Shown in pieces: positions 24,839 to 34,874 of a stretch of 64,000 nucleotides of DNA (within the stretch, counting starts at the first letter, position 1; the number at the start of each line of letters is the position of its first letter). This DNA is from JAGCJX01 sp045638645 (GTDB lineage Bacteria > Bacteroidota > Bacteroidia > Bacteroidales > UBA932). The notes under the pieces were generated by a model. It saw only the letters and a list, made by a program, of their open reading frames with translations, searched no databases and was not told the DNA's origin. The DNA lies in the NCBI GenBank assembly GCA_045638645.1, contig JAZUBU010000020.1, positions 1-64,000 of the forward strand. The letters run 5' to 3'. The position numbers were made by a program, and so were the translations under genes.

Positions 24839-27322
24839 ATGACCGAAACGTTATTCCAACTCATACAGCAAGGCCACTGGCACCTGCTGACCGACAGCCG
24901 CCGCCTTTCCTTCCCGGAACAGACCCTCTTTTTCGCCCTGAAAACAAAGAGCAACGACGGCCACCGCTACCTGGCTGACCTGTACAACCTTCGTGTACGG
25001 CATTTTGTGGTCAGCCAACTCCCGGAACACGCCGCAGAACGCTATCCGGAAGCCCATTTCTACTGCGTAAACAATCCATTGGAAACTCTGCAGGAACTGG
25101 CACAACGACACCGCCAGCAGTTTGACCTGCCGGTGGTCGGCATCACCGGTAGCAACGGGAAAACCGTCACCAAGGAATTCCTCTTTCAGCTGTTGCACGA
25201 CGATTACCACATCGTCCGGTCACCCCGCAGCTACAACTCCCAACTCGGCGTTCCCCTCTCCGTCTGGCAAATCCAGGCGGAACACGAACTGGCTTTGTTG
25301 GAAGCCGGCATTTCCCAACCCGATGAAATGCAACGGCTCCAGTCCATCATCAACCCGACCTACGGGATACTGACCGGTATCGGTACCGCCCACCAGGAGA
25401 ATTTCCAAAGCCTGCGCCAGAAGTTGCAGGAAAAGCTCCGACTGTTCCAAAATTGCCGCGCACTGATTCTGCAAGCCGACGAACCGTGGATTCTGGAAAC
25501 CCTTGCAGAAGCCGGCTTAAGCGGGATTCTCTATCCCTGGAGTCGGACCCAACGGCAAGCTCCGGTATTCGTCACCTGGGAGACTCAGGAACAACAGACC
25601 CACCTGCACCTGGTCATCGAACAAGGCGAGGCCGTCGATTTGGCCATCCCTTTCACCGATACGGCTTCGATTGAAGATTGCCTGCATGCCCTGACCTGGA
25701 TTGTCTGCTGGAAAAACCAGGAAAAGCCCGGATCTGCTGCGACCTATCTCCGTTCCCTCGCAGAAAAAAGCCAACGACTGGAACCCGTGGCCATGCGCCT
25801 GGAAGTCAAGCAAGGACGCAACAATTGTCTGTTGATCAACGACTCCTACAACTCCGACCTGCAATCCCTGGCCATTGCCCTTGAATTTCAGCAGAGCCGA
25901 AAAAAAGCCAAAGCCCTGCGCTCCACCCTCATCCTCTCGGACATCCTGCAATCCGGTATGCCCAAGGATGTCCTGTACCAACAGGTGGCCGACCTGATTC
26001 AACGCAAGGGCATCGAAACGATCATCGGCATCGGCCCCGATATCAGCCAGTTTGCCCACCTCTTCTCCACCGAAATCCAGTGCTTCCCGACGACGGAAGC
26101 ATTCTTGGCCAGCGACTGGATCCAAGCATGCAAGGATGAACTCATCCTCATCAAAGGCTCCCGCCGCTTTCAATTCGAAAGCATCACCGAACGGTTGGAG
26201 AAAAAAGTCCATGAAACCATCCTGGAAGTCAACTTGAATGCCCTCATCCACAATTTCAACCACTACCGGTCCAAACTGCGGCCCGAAACGAAACTCATCG
26301 GCATGGTCAAAGCCTTCGGCTACGGAGCCGGTTCCTACGAACTGGCCAAAACCCTGCAGGAACACCACTGCGACTACCTGGCGGTGGCGGTGGCCGACGA
26401 AGGAGTGGAACTTCGAAAGGAAGGCATCACCCTCCCCATCCTGGTCATGAACCCGGAATTCAGCAGCTTCCAGGTTCTGTTGGAATACCAGCTTGAACCC
26501 GAGATCTACAGTTTCCGCCTCCTGCGCGCCTTTGCCCAAGCCGCCCAGGAAAAAGGGATGCACCACGTGCCCATCCACCTGAAATTCGATACCGGCATGC
26601 ACCGCTTGGGCTTCCAACCCGACGATGTAACCGAGTTGCTTACCACCCTGAAGGGCACAAGTGACTCCGTTTCCCACGAACCGCTCCTGCGCGTCAGCTC
26701 GGTCTTCTCCCACCTGGCCGGTAGCGACAGTACCGAATTCGATGACTATACTCAACAACAGATCGACCGCTTCCAGGCCATCGCCCAAGAGCTGGAAAAC
26801 GGGCTGGGACACACCATCACCAAACACATCCTCAACTCCGGCGGGATCGAACGCTGGAGCCACTACCAGCTAGACGCTGTCCGTCTCGGCATCGGACTTT
26901 ACGGGGTCAGTGCCTCAGGACAGCCCGGTCTAAAGAATGTAAGTACACTGAAGACCACAATCTTACAAATACAACACCTACCCTGTGGGGAGACCGTCGG
27001 CTACAGCCGAAGAACCCGACTGGAACGCGACTCCCGCATCGCCATCATCCCGATCGGATATGCGGATGGCTTGGACCGTCACCTGAGCAACGGCACCGGA
27101 TGGGTCCGCATCAACGGCCAGGATTGCCCCATCGTCGGAAACATCTGCATGGACACCTGTATGGTCGATGTAACCGACGTTCCGGCCCGGGAAGGCGACA
27201 CGGTCATCCTGTTTGGTGACGAACTTCCCGTACAAGCCCTGGCTGACCGCCTGGGCACCATCCCGTACGAAATCCTCACCTCGGTCTCCCCCCGTGTCAA
27301 ACGAATTTATTACCAAGAATAA
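24839..27322 (+). CDS. Fused MurF ligase - alanine racemase
   Basis: The 827-residue cytoplasmic protein joins two peptidoglycan-precursor enzymes. The MurF half (about 1-455) adds D-Ala-D-Ala to UDP-MurNAc-tripeptide and has the ATP loop GITGSNGKTVTKE (about 100-112) and a LLINDSYNSD motif. The alanine racemase half (about 460-827) supplies D-Ala. Its PLP lysine is in MVKAFGYGAGSYELA, and SGGIERW, RLGIGLYGV and IPIGYADGLDR follow. This fusion is typical of Bacteroidetes. The start at 24839 is favoured over an upstream GTG by its -7 box. The TsaC/Sua5-like gene follows 12 bases later. Confidence 0.95.
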   Translation: MTETLFQLIQQGHWHLLTDSRRLSFPEQTLFFALKTKSNDGHRYLADLYNLRVRHFVVSQLPEHAAERYPEAHFYCVNNPLETLQELAQRHRQQFDLPVVGITGSNGKTVTKEFLFQLLHDDYHIVRSPRSYNSQLGVPLSVWQIQAEHELALLEAGISQPDEMQRLQSIINPTYGILTGIGTAHQENFQSLRQKLQEKLRLFQNCRALILQADEPWILETLAEAGLSGILYPWSRTQRQAPVFVTWETQEQQTHLHLVIEQGEAVDLAIPFTDTASIEDCLHALTWIVCWKNQEKPGSAATYLRSLAEKSQRLEPVAMRLEVKQGRNNCLLINDSYNSDLQSLAIALEFQQSRKKAKALRSTLILSDILQSGMPKDVLYQQVADLIQRKGIETIIGIGPDISQFAHLFSTEIQCFPTTEAFLASDWIQACKDELILIKGSRRFQFESITERLEKKVHETILEVNLNALIHNFNHYRSKLRPETKLIGMVKAFGYGAGSYELAKTLQEHHCDYLAVAVADEGVELRKEGITLPILVMNPEFSSFQVLLEYQLEPEIYSFRLLRAFAQAAQEKGMHHVPIHLKFDTGMHRLGFQPDDVTELLTTLKGTSDSVSHEPLLRVSSVFSHLAGSDSTEFDDYTQQQIDRFQAIAQELENGLGHTITKHILNSGGIERWSHYQLDAVRLGIGLYGVSASGQPGLKNVSTLKTTILQIQHLPCGETVGYSRRTRLERDSRIAIIPIGYADGLDRHLSNGTGWVRINGQDCPIVGNICMDTCMVDVTDVPAREGDTVILFGDELPVQALADRLGTIPYEILTSVSPRVKRIYYQE

Positions 27323-27334
27323 ACTATAACCCGT

Positions 27335-27952
27335 ATGCTACTGAGAATCCACCCGGACAATCCCAATCCCAGAGAAATCAACAAAGTCATCGATGTACTG
27401 CGAGATGGAGGACTGATCATTTACCCTACGGACACCCTCTACGCCATCGGTTGCGACGCCCTGAACAGCCGGGCCGTAGAACAAATCTGCAAACTCAAAG
27501 GGGTGGACCCGCAAAAAAGCAACCTCTCCGTCATTTGTTCCGACCTCTCCAACCTGAGCGAATACGCCCGTGTCAGCAACGATGCCTTCAAACTGATGAA
27601 GACCAACCTGCCCGGTCCCTTCACGTTCTTGCTTCCCACCAGCAGCCGCCTGCCGAAAATTTACAAGAACCGCAAGGAAGTCGGCATCCGTGTCCCGGAC
27701 AACAACATCGCCCGAACCTTGGTCCGCGAGTTGGGGAACCCGATCTTATCAATGTCCCTGATTGAAGAAGAGGAGAACGACCTGCCGGAAGAATACCGGA
27801 CGGATCCCGAACTCATCTACGAATCCTACAGACACTGTGTCAACCTGGTCATCGACGGAGGTCCGGGCGACTTGACGCCCTCGACAGTAGTTAACTGTCT
27901 GGAAACACCCTTTGAAATCGTCCGAGAAGGCAAAGGGGAGTTAGAATTTTAG
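27335..27952 (+). CDS. Sua5/YciO/YrdC family protein (threonylcarbamoyl-AMP synthase-like)
   Basis: The 205-residue protein belongs to the family that makes L-threonylcarbamoyl-AMP for the tRNA t6A modification. YPTDTLYAIGCD and the nucleotide-binding KGVDPQKSNLSVI are near the N-terminus, then LPGPFTFLLP and GIRVPDN. The KS(N)L form is closer to YciO-like members than to canonical TsaC (KxR), so a YciO-type role is possible. It follows murF-alr by 12 bases and overlaps the end of the converging hydrolase gene by 12 bases. Confidence 0.88.
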   Translation: MLLRIHPDNPNPREINKVIDVLRDGGLIIYPTDTLYAIGCDALNSRAVEQICKLKGVDPQKSNLSVICSDLSNLSEYARVSNDAFKLMKTNLPGPFTFLLPTSSRLPKIYKNRKEVGIRVPDNNIARTLVRELGNPILSMSLIEEEENDLPEEYRTDPELIYESYRHCVNLVIDGGPGDLTPSTVVNCLETPFEIVREGKGELEF

Positions 27953-29026
27953 ATACTCTATGCGTTGCTCCCGTTGCGCATCCAGCGGATGGACCTGATA
28001 GTCTACCTTGTCAAAACGGATCTGACGCAAATCGATGCAACGGATCTCCTGGTTCCAACAGGTTCTGTAATAAAATTTCCCATTCGTCAGGTCGGCAGAT
28101 GTGGTGCATTGCGTGGCACTGACCAAGCCTTCCGGCATCTCAATCCGCGTACGTTCTGCTCCCAAAGGAATATCAAACGCATTGAGAATATGGAAACTTA
28201 ACATTACTGTTTCATGTCCGGTCCTAAAACTGGGAGCCGTCGTTGAGAAGAAAGCCGCACGGACAAAACGCGAAGGAGGGGTCGCATCCCCCGGCAGACC
28301 GAGCATACCGGAGCCAGCCCCGATTGCATCCACCGTCACCCCTTGACGCAAATGCTTGCTCTTCACCGTTCCGCCCTGTAAATTCACATAATTGCTCAGG
28401 TTGGTCAAGTGCCACTCATAGCCTGGTGCATTCGTGATCACGCCCAACTTGTTTTCATAAAAATGGGCTTTTCCATCCACAATCTCCAGGACCACCTGAC
28501 GGCCGGATTTGTCCGCAATCCGCCAATGCACCGTCTGAATCTCCGGGGAAAGACCCACAACACGGATCTGATCAAAGGCATCCATCACCTCTTGCACCGT
28601 AGCATGGCTGGCCAGCATCCAACTCACCAGTTGCATATCCGCAATGCATTGTGATGCCACACGTTCTTCGTAAGGCTGATACTGACCAAAACCCGGGAAG
28701 AAGAACAAGCCCGCCGAAAGGCCTTTCTCATTGAGGCCTTCAATCATAAAATCTTCGTTTTCCACACCCACGGCCACATAACCGTATTTGGCAACAAAGC
28801 GGATACCGTTGTGGCCTTTCGGCGTCAGGCCGACGTGCTGGTGTCCACGGGGGACAATGACATAGTGGGTATTCAGGACCGCTCCGGCCCAGTCCGTGGT
28901 CCGAGCCAGGATGCGACTACCGTCCTGGGAAACTAAGGTTATGCCAGTACAGGCAAAAGAAGGAAGTGCAGCCCATCCACCCAGGATGAGGGCCAGCAAC
29001 AAAGTTTGGTACGTTTTCGTTTTCAT
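27941..29026 (-). CDS. Choloylglycine hydrolase family (bile salt hydrolase/penicillin acylase-like), secreted
   Basis: The 361-residue protein is an N-terminal-nucleophile hydrolase that cleaves linear amides. A signal peptide ends directly before Cys26 in SFACTGITL, so signal peptidase cleavage would expose the catalytic cysteine. RTTDW (about 42-46), NEKGLSAGLFFFPGF and the later ITNAPGYEW support the Ntn fold. Substrate may be conjugated bile salts, penicillin V or N-acyl signals; sequence alone does not decide. The periplasmic or surface location fits known Bacteroides enzymes. It converges with the YrdC-family gene, sharing 12 bases. Confidence 0.88.
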   Translation of the reverse strand: MKTKTYQTLLLALILGGWAALPSFACTGITLVSQDGSRILARTTDWAGAVLNTHYVIVPRGHQHVGLTPKGHNGIRFVAKYGYVAVGVENEDFMIEGLNEKGLSAGLFFFPGFGQYQPYEERVASQCIADMQLVSWMLASHATVQEVMDAFDQIRVVGLSPEIQTVHWRIADKSGRQVVLEIVDGKAHFYENKLGVITNAPGYEWHLTNLSNYVNLQGGTVKSKHLRQGVTVDAIGAGSGMLGLPGDATPPSRFVRAAFFSTTAPSFRTGHETVMLSFHILNAFDIPLGAERTRIEMPEGLVSATQCTTSADLTNGKFYYRTCWNQEIRCIDLRQIRFDKVDYQVHPLDAQREQRIEYLKF

Positions 29027-29103
29027 AACAAAATATTTTATACATTAGCACCTGTATGCAGGTCAAAAAGTCTGCCACACCAAAAACGAAAATGCAAATA
29101 ACG

Positions 29104-29769
29104 ATGAAACAACTGGTAATCTTTGATTTGGACGGAACCCTATTGAATACGGTCGGCGATATTGCTGCCGCCACCAACCACGCCCTGACCACCTTGGGCC
29201 ATCCCACCCGAACAGTTGAAGAAATCAAGAGTTTTGTCGGAAACGGCATCAACAAACTCTTTGAACGGGCCCTGCCGGAACCCTACAAGACCGAAGAAAA
29301 CGTCCTGCGGATGCGTGCCGCCTTCATCCCTTACTACAACGAGCACGGCACCGAGAAAACCGTCCCGTTTCCGGGGATCGTAACCCTCCTCGAACGATTA
29401 CAAGCTTCCGGAAAGCTCCTGGCAGTGGCCTCCAACAAATACCAGCAAGCCACCCAAGCCCTGGTCCGTCACTTCTTCCCGACCATCCGCTTTGTAGCGG
29501 TCCTGGGACAACGCGACGGCATTGCGGTCAAACCCGACCCGTCCATTGTGGAAGAAATCCGTCGGGAAGCCCGGGTAGAACGTGATGAGATCCTCTACAT
29601 AGGCGACTCCGGTGTTGACATGCAGACCGCCATCAACGCCCAAGTAGAAGCGGTGGGCGTCACCTGGGGTTGCCGTCCCCGGCAGGAACTCCAAAAGTTC
29701 AATCCCCGCTGGATCGTGGACACCGCCGAAGAAATTGCCGCCATCCTGAACAACCCCACACACCCATAA
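29104..29769 (+). CDS. gph: HAD hydrolase, phosphoglycolate phosphatase-like
   Basis: The 221-residue protein carries motif I VIFDLDGTLLNT (Asp9 and Asp11 expected as nucleophile and acid), motif II AVASNKY, motif III lysine in AVKPDPS and motif IV YIGDSGVDM. The helical cap and VGVTWGCR end match Gph enzymes that dephosphorylate 2-phosphoglycolate, a by-product of DNA repair. Other in-frame ATGs at 29056 and 29092 would add residues without family support. The gene is downstream of, and divergent from, the choloylglycine hydrolase. Confidence 0.9.
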   Translation: MKQLVIFDLDGTLLNTVGDIAAATNHALTTLGHPTRTVEEIKSFVGNGINKLFERALPEPYKTEENVLRMRAAFIPYYNEHGTEKTVPFPGIVTLLERLQASGKLLAVASNKYQQATQALVRHFFPTIRFVAVLGQRDGIAVKPDPSIVEEIRREARVERDEILYIGDSGVDMQTAINAQVEAVGVTWGCRPRQELQKFNPRWIVDTAEEIAAILNNPTHP

Positions 29770-29780
29770 AATTAACGATC

Positions 29781-29789
29781 GGGGGGGGG
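29781..29789. repeat. Nine-base G homopolymer
   Basis: Nine consecutive G bases lie between the gph stop and the end of the large fimbrial gene, four bases beyond the latter's stop codon. Being outside both frames it cannot switch either gene by frameshift. Confidence 0.8.
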
Positions 29790-29793
29790 TCCA

Positions 29794-32700
29794 TTACTGC
29801 GCCGTCGCCTTCTTCGTACACTTCACCTCAATCTTGTCGATGACGAGGTATTTGGAGAGGTCCACGGAAGCATTGGCATACCGGTAGGTATAAGAGTTTG
29901 CCGTCATGTTATTATTGACATAGTAATCCGCAAGTACCAGGGTTACAGATGTGCGACCATCGCCACTCCATTGGTGAATACCTGTCCCGGAACTGGTATT
30001 ATCATTATACTCCATACCTGGAAGTTGCAAGGTTTCTGTAGCCCCCCCTTTGGGAACGGTTTCCTCTTGAGGAAGAGTCACAGAACTTTCTACAAAACGA
30101 GCATAAATTCTATCTGATCCAATACCCCAAAATCCACCTTGCTCCTTAATAAAATTATTCCCCGAATAATGAACCTTCACTTTGGTAATTTCATAGTCCG
30201 GGTCCGTTACCGAGATGGTAAAGGAGTTTCCCCCATAGATACGCAGTTCGTCGGTTTCTACCTTGTCCAAAGACGTAGTAATAGTAGAACTCTCGTACCA
30301 CCCCCAGTCAGTGGGATCATCAAAATAAGACACTGAGACGGGATCAGTAATGCAAGTAATTTCTATTTTACATGTCACCTGCATGGTATAAGTTGTAATA
30401 CCCAAAGTTGATGTATATCCCAAATCATTGTAAGTATATTTTGGTGTACCATACTCGTATCTTCTATTTGGATATTTAGCAAAAGCCAAATCTTTTGCAG
30501 CCTGTAGAGCTTTCTCTTCTGCATTCTTTGTTGCGTCAGCCTTACCTTTATCTCCCCATAGAGAAGTACCTCGGCCAGTCCCTGTCGCTGTTGCCTCAAA
30601 GAATTCTGTAATTGATTCTGCTTTAGGCATATATGTACTTTTTGCATAGGTAGGTACCTTCCAATTTCTTGTGGTAACAATTTCCTGACTTCCTTTCGTA
30701 TTCTCTTCAAAATTATACTTTGGTACATACCCTGCACTATTCGCCACTCCAAAAGTGATTAAGAGCTTATTCTCATCTGGAAGGAGATAATCAAGCGGGT
30801 TCAGATTTGTATTAGACAACTCTTTCGTGAGTTCCTTCTTATAAATCATACGCTCAGTTCTCGTATCCACCTTCGGACTTGATGTCGTCTCAGTACTAGC
30901 ATTTCCTAATAAATTATTACTTAAGTTGTATATAGACAGTCCCGGATAATCATATAATGTATAATAATACCGATTATCACTCAAAATAGTTTCATATTCT
31001 TTCCAATTAGAACGGTCTGTTGGATTCTTCATAAATCCATTATGCAGAACCCCGTCTTTATCCACTACGCCAAAATAAATAAAGTCACCAGGATTTGAGG
31101 ATGTAGGTATCGGATGACTTGAATTTGTATAATCAAAATCATCTTTCTCTGTTTGCTTATTCGTCTCCAGATCCAATACCATATATGTAAAATAACCAGG
31201 GGAAGAACCATCATAGGCTTTCATTACAAAAGAATGGTTTCCACCAACTCCGTCGGGTGTACGACCCTCCATATCTGCTACAATACCGTCGGAAGAATAA
31301 AGACAACGGATTCGGTGTTGGACATGGCGGGGTTCATCAACACCTGGATTTTGAGTAGAAGCCGATGTTGCGGAAACGGCCCGGGCACTGCCGGTTACTT
31401 CATCAATCAGCGCAATATTATTGGTCAGCTGCCCTCCAAAAGAAGGTTGCGAGGTCCAGTAATAGGCATTTGTACCAAAGTCGACGGCTCCTTGGGGCGC
31501 TGCGTTTGCATTCAGAACATCCCGCATCTCATAGACATCCGGCAGGTACCAGTGAATTTTCATGGAGACATTTCCATCGTCATCGACAGAAAACTTATTT
31601 TTACTCAGACAATATTGGTATGCATTGTCTGGAATGGTACCCATATCTTTCACTGTGATTACCTCATTCTCGGATGCTCGGTCTGTAAAAATCAGACCTG
31701 TTCCATAACCAGAATTACTCCAATTTCCGTCATCTCCCTTACGATAGGGATAATATGTATCACCAGAGGGTCGGTCTGACTGATGAAAGTAATCGTACCG
31801 CTGAGTTACCCAATCCTGAAAACCAAGAATCCCTACTTCCAAGGGTACCGCACTCACAATGATATCTTTGGAAATCTTTTTGTTCACTAGACCCCAAGAG
31901 AGTCCTTGTTGAGTATAGTCGACCGGACTGGTAGAAAGATTATACTGATCCGCAGAATCATAGGTATGCAAGTATTCTTCATAATGTTCCACAGCATGGC
32001 CTCCCAAGGACAGCAGACCTCGTTGTGTCACTGCATAAATCTCCTCCACCTTCACATTTCCTTCAGTATCATAGAAAGCCAACCGAATGTTGGCAGTCCG
32101 GTCTGTTGCCGTCAGGTTCTCATCGAAATAAATCCAGGCACATTCCTCATTCATCAGATAAATGTACTTCTTCCCAGCATCTTCATGAACTCCCAATTCA
32201 CCCTCCTTGGTCTGCAACTCACTGATAAGGCTGGTTGTAAAATATTTTCTTTTACCTGTACTGACTTGGCTTCCCTCATTATTTTTCAGGTAGCAATAGA
32301 CGGATGCATCCTGGTTGTTAGTCCCAGTAAAACGTTCCATACCGATCCAGTTAATCAGAGATCCATCGGAATTCGTCGGCAGATAAACACGGACCCCGGC
32401 ATATTTTTCTTCTGGATCCTTGGGCCAACTAACCCGCAACGGACGCACCTCTATATGGGCATCAATCAGGGTTTCGCGGGTGATGGTTACGCAATCAGAT
32501 GCGTCATTGTTAGAATTGGGATTGGAGACATCCACCCGATGATCAAACCAGACTTCTCCCCGGCCATCGTTGGAGTCATTATTACGTACACCTTTGATAG
32601 TGAGATAGTTTGTATATTCCGAATTACGGTCTACCTGAAAATTCTGGCCATTGTCCTTGCCCAGATAGACCTTGTAATTTACGTCCCAAACCGTACCACG

Positions 32701-33798
32701 ATAATCCGTATATGCTCCTTTCACAAGCACATAGGTTGCCAGGCCCTGCGCAGGTTTTGCCTCGGTGGAAGCGGTTGCTAACAAAGGTTTGTATTGTTGG
32801 ACATAATCATCGTAAAAATACTTGACCCGATTCAGCCAATTTCGCGGCAATGAACGTTCTTCGGCAGACAGGTTTGTATAATTTTTCACATCTTCATCTT
32901 GCGCCGGAGTCAACCATTCCGCAGGATAAATTCCGCTAAAATCAGTCAGACCGTGATAAAACCTGCTCTCGGCCAGGTAAAAAGAAAATGTCAGCGGATT
33001 GCCACCGTTGAGGGTGGTCGTACCGGTTTTTTGGAGAGAAGAACCAGCTCCTGTATGTGAATAATCCGTTGAGAGTGTCGCCTCTGACTCCTGCAATTCT
33101 CGGAGTGAAGTCACTTTTGAGACATTGTGCACGGAGCAGTCATTCAGGGTAAACTGCATCCCCGTTCCTTCGTTCTCATTTCCCGGAGCCACCGAGATGG
33201 AGAAATTCACTTTGGCATACAAGATCCGAAGACCAATTTCAATGGGTGTCTGCGATTCCAGCGTAGCCGAGAGATCAATCCCATCCACCCGTCCGGTCAT
33301 CGGGAAACCTGCGAATCCATTCCCCAAGTCTGTAATCACGGTCTTACCTGCATCATGATGATAGGCATAGTCCTGTAGTCCTTGCAGCGTCAAAAGCGGT
33401 TGCCCCGAACCCGTCATAGCCGTCCGCAACGTAGTACCGCCCTTTTTGATCGCATCCAAGCTGACATTGGCAAACATCACCAACGTTGCTCCCTTCATAT
33501 CTCCCAATTGAGCCAGATAGGTCTTGTTCAGGGTCATGGAAGAGAGGTTTCCACTGGAAGCTTCCTCGTGGTGGACATATTCTCCTTTGCTATTGAAAAC
33601 CAGGACGGCAAGGCTCGTGATCTTTGCCTCATCCTGAGCATATCCCGCCTTGGTCACATACTGGTTGGTAAAACTCTTGACGCGAGGGACGAGAATGGCT
33701 TCACCGTCCTGATCCAAGAACGGTTCGGACAACTCATTTTCGTTCACACAGGCGACGGCAACGAATGCCAACAACAAGTATCTCAAATATCTTTTCAT
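29794..33798 (-). CDS. Very large fimbrial lipoprotein, probable tip/adhesin (DUF4906-like)
   Basis: The 1334-residue protein has a lipoprotein signal peptide (VAVAC, Cys17) and a Mfa/FimA-like N-terminal half. VTKAG (Lys50-Ala51) lies at the position of the pilin processing site. Motifs such as ILYAKVNFSISV, and WYLPDVYEMRDVLNA with YYWTSQP in the middle, resemble large DUF4906-type fimbrial proteins. The C-terminal 350 residues, encoded by AT-richer DNA, hold a tandem-strand region ending YLVIDKIEVKC. As the last gene of the locus it is a candidate tip adhesin. The 33798 start is preferred over 33861 because it gives a clean signal peptide. Confidence 0.78.
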   Translation of the reverse strand: MKRYLRYLLLAFVAVACVNENELSEPFLDQDGEAILVPRVKSFTNQYVTKAGYAQDEAKITSLAVLVFNSKGEYVHHEEASSGNLSSMTLNKTYLAQLGDMKGATLVMFANVSLDAIKKGGTTLRTAMTGSGQPLLTLQGLQDYAYHHDAGKTVITDLGNGFAGFPMTGRVDGIDLSATLESQTPIEIGLRILYAKVNFSISVAPGNENEGTGMQFTLNDCSVHNVSKVTSLRELQESEATLSTDYSHTGAGSSLQKTGTTTLNGGNPLTFSFYLAESRFYHGLTDFSGIYPAEWLTPAQDEDVKNYTNLSAEERSLPRNWLNRVKYFYDDYVQQYKPLLATASTEAKPAQGLATYVLVKGAYTDYRGTVWDVNYKVYLGKDNGQNFQVDRNSEYTNYLTIKGVRNNDSNDGRGEVWFDHRVDVSNPNSNNDASDCVTITRETLIDAHIEVRPLRVSWPKDPEEKYAGVRVYLPTNSDGSLINWIGMERFTGTNNQDASVYCYLKNNEGSQVSTGKRKYFTTSLISELQTKEGELGVHEDAGKKYIYLMNEECAWIYFDENLTATDRTANIRLAFYDTEGNVKVEEIYAVTQRGLLSLGGHAVEHYEEYLHTYDSADQYNLSTSPVDYTQQGLSWGLVNKKISKDIIVSAVPLEVGILGFQDWVTQRYDYFHQSDRPSGDTYYPYRKGDDGNWSNSGYGTGLIFTDRASENEVITVKDMGTIPDNAYQYCLSKNKFSVDDDGNVSMKIHWYLPDVYEMRDVLNANAAPQGAVDFGTNAYYWTSQPSFGGQLTNNIALIDEVTGSARAVSATSASTQNPGVDEPRHVQHRIRCLYSSDGIVADMEGRTPDGVGGNHSFVMKAYDGSSPGYFTYMVLDLETNKQTEKDDFDYTNSSHPIPTSSNPGDFIYFGVVDKDGVLHNGFMKNPTDRSNWKEYETILSDNRYYYTLYDYPGLSIYNLSNNLLGNASTETTSSPKVDTRTERMIYKKELTKELSNTNLNPLDYLLPDENKLLITFGVANSAGYVPKYNFEENTKGSQEIVTTRNWKVPTYAKSTYMPKAESITEFFEATATGTGRGTSLWGDKGKADATKNAEEKALQAAKDLAFAKYPNRRYEYGTPKYTYNDLGYTSTLGITTYTMQVTCKIEITCITDPVSVSYFDDPTDWGWYESSTITTSLDKVETDELRIYGGNSFTISVTDPDYEITKVKVHYSGNNFIKEQGGFWGIGSDRIYARFVESSVTLPQEETVPKGGATETLQLPGMEYNDNTSSGTGIHQWSGDGRTSVTLVLADYYVNNNMTANSYTYRYANASVDLSKYLVIDKIEVKCTKKATAQ

Positions 33799-33811
33799 CG
33801 TGTCAAATCTT

Positions 33812-34864
33812 TTAATTGAACGTATCCTCCACTTCGGATTGTTCCACCCATCCCAACTCATCCACTACCGGTTTTACCTCTACCATCGATTCCTTGAAAT
33901 GCACATGGATCAGGTGTTTCTTGCCTTGTGACAATTTCGTGCTCAGTTCCGGACTGATCTTGCTTTCCATCTGACCGGTCGTTCCATTTTCAAACTTACG
34001 ACGGTAAGTCAACTGTACCTTGACGGTAATGTCCGCATCCTGTGGGATGAAAATCAACTTGTCGGACAGTTCCAACCGTCCGTCCGCATAAAGGACTTTC
34101 TCCTTCTCAGACAGGGCCAACGCAGCATCGGTGAGGCTCATCGGTGCAGCAGCAGACGTTGCTGTCGTTGCAGTCCCATCCAATGGAATCATGAGTTCCT
34201 GATGTTGTATGCCGTTTACCGTTACTTTCACCCCAAACAATTCCACCGAAGCCGAGGAGGAATTTTCCAAGGAAAGGCCCAGGCTGGAAAGGCAATGGGA
34301 AAAGGAGAACAAGACCTGCTGATTGGAAGCAGAGCCGGTACTACCCTGCAAATCGTAATGCGGCACAGCGGTCATCACATCCACCATCGATTCCCGCAAA
34401 TTATTAGGATTCATCGCATAACGGATAGCGGGAACGCCCCCGGCATAATCCGAACCGGTCGTCGGATTGACCAAGGTTACCTGCTGGTTTGCAATCGGAT
34501 AATACGCAAAAAAGGCATATTTCTTCGTATTTGACCACCCTTGCAAGGGAGCATACGAACCATAGCCCTGATCATCGCAGATCACCGTCTCAGCAGAGAC
34601 CCAATTACCGTTTTCATCATAGAAAACATTGGGGGTATGGAGGTTTGCCTTGAAATCATTCCACGACAAGGAGTTGTCGTATTTGAAACCCACAACACCA
34701 AACTTCATACCCGCAGCAGACTCAATCAACGTCGCCTTGGTCTCCACTTGCGGAGCAAAGAAAATATAACCGGCATAGGTCTCAGCCTCGGGTTCCGACG
34801 CAGACTGGTCACATCCCATCAAAGACAGCAGACACAACGATAGCAAACTGGCAAAACGCTTCAT
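33812..34864 (-). CDS. Fimbrillin family lipoprotein
   Basis: The 350-residue protein is a type V pilin-like lipoprotein. Its signal peptide ends at LMGC (Cys18) and ETKA (Lys43-Ala44) follows 25 residues later. KYAFFAYYPIANQQVTL and LFSFSHCLSSLGLSL match the Mfa-like core, and KLSQGKKHLIHVHF the C-terminal domain before W...Q. In known type V pili the lipidated precursor is cut by an Arg/Lys protease at the outer membrane, opening a groove for strand exchange. Probably a minor or accessory subunit. Confidence 0.82.
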   Translation of the reverse strand: MKRFASLLSLCLLSLMGCDQSASEPEAETYAGYIFFAPQVETKATLIESAAGMKFGVVGFKYDNSLSWNDFKANLHTPNVFYDENGNWVSAETVICDDQGYGSYAPLQGWSNTKKYAFFAYYPIANQQVTLVNPTTGSDYAGGVPAIRYAMNPNNLRESMVDVMTAVPHYDLQGSTGSASNQQVLFSFSHCLSSLGLSLENSSSASVELFGVKVTVNGIQHQELMIPLDGTATTATSAAAPMSLTDAALALSEKEKVLYADGRLELSDKLIFIPQDADITVKVQLTYRRKFENGTTGQMESKISPELSTKLSQGKKHLIHVHFKESMVEVKPVVDELGWVEQSEVEDTFN

Positions 34865-34874
34865 AAGGCTCCTT

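Noticed and set aside
29781..29789. Phase-variable switch of the tip protein by poly-G slippage
   Set aside because: The tract is downstream of the stop codon, so length change cannot alter the reading frame.
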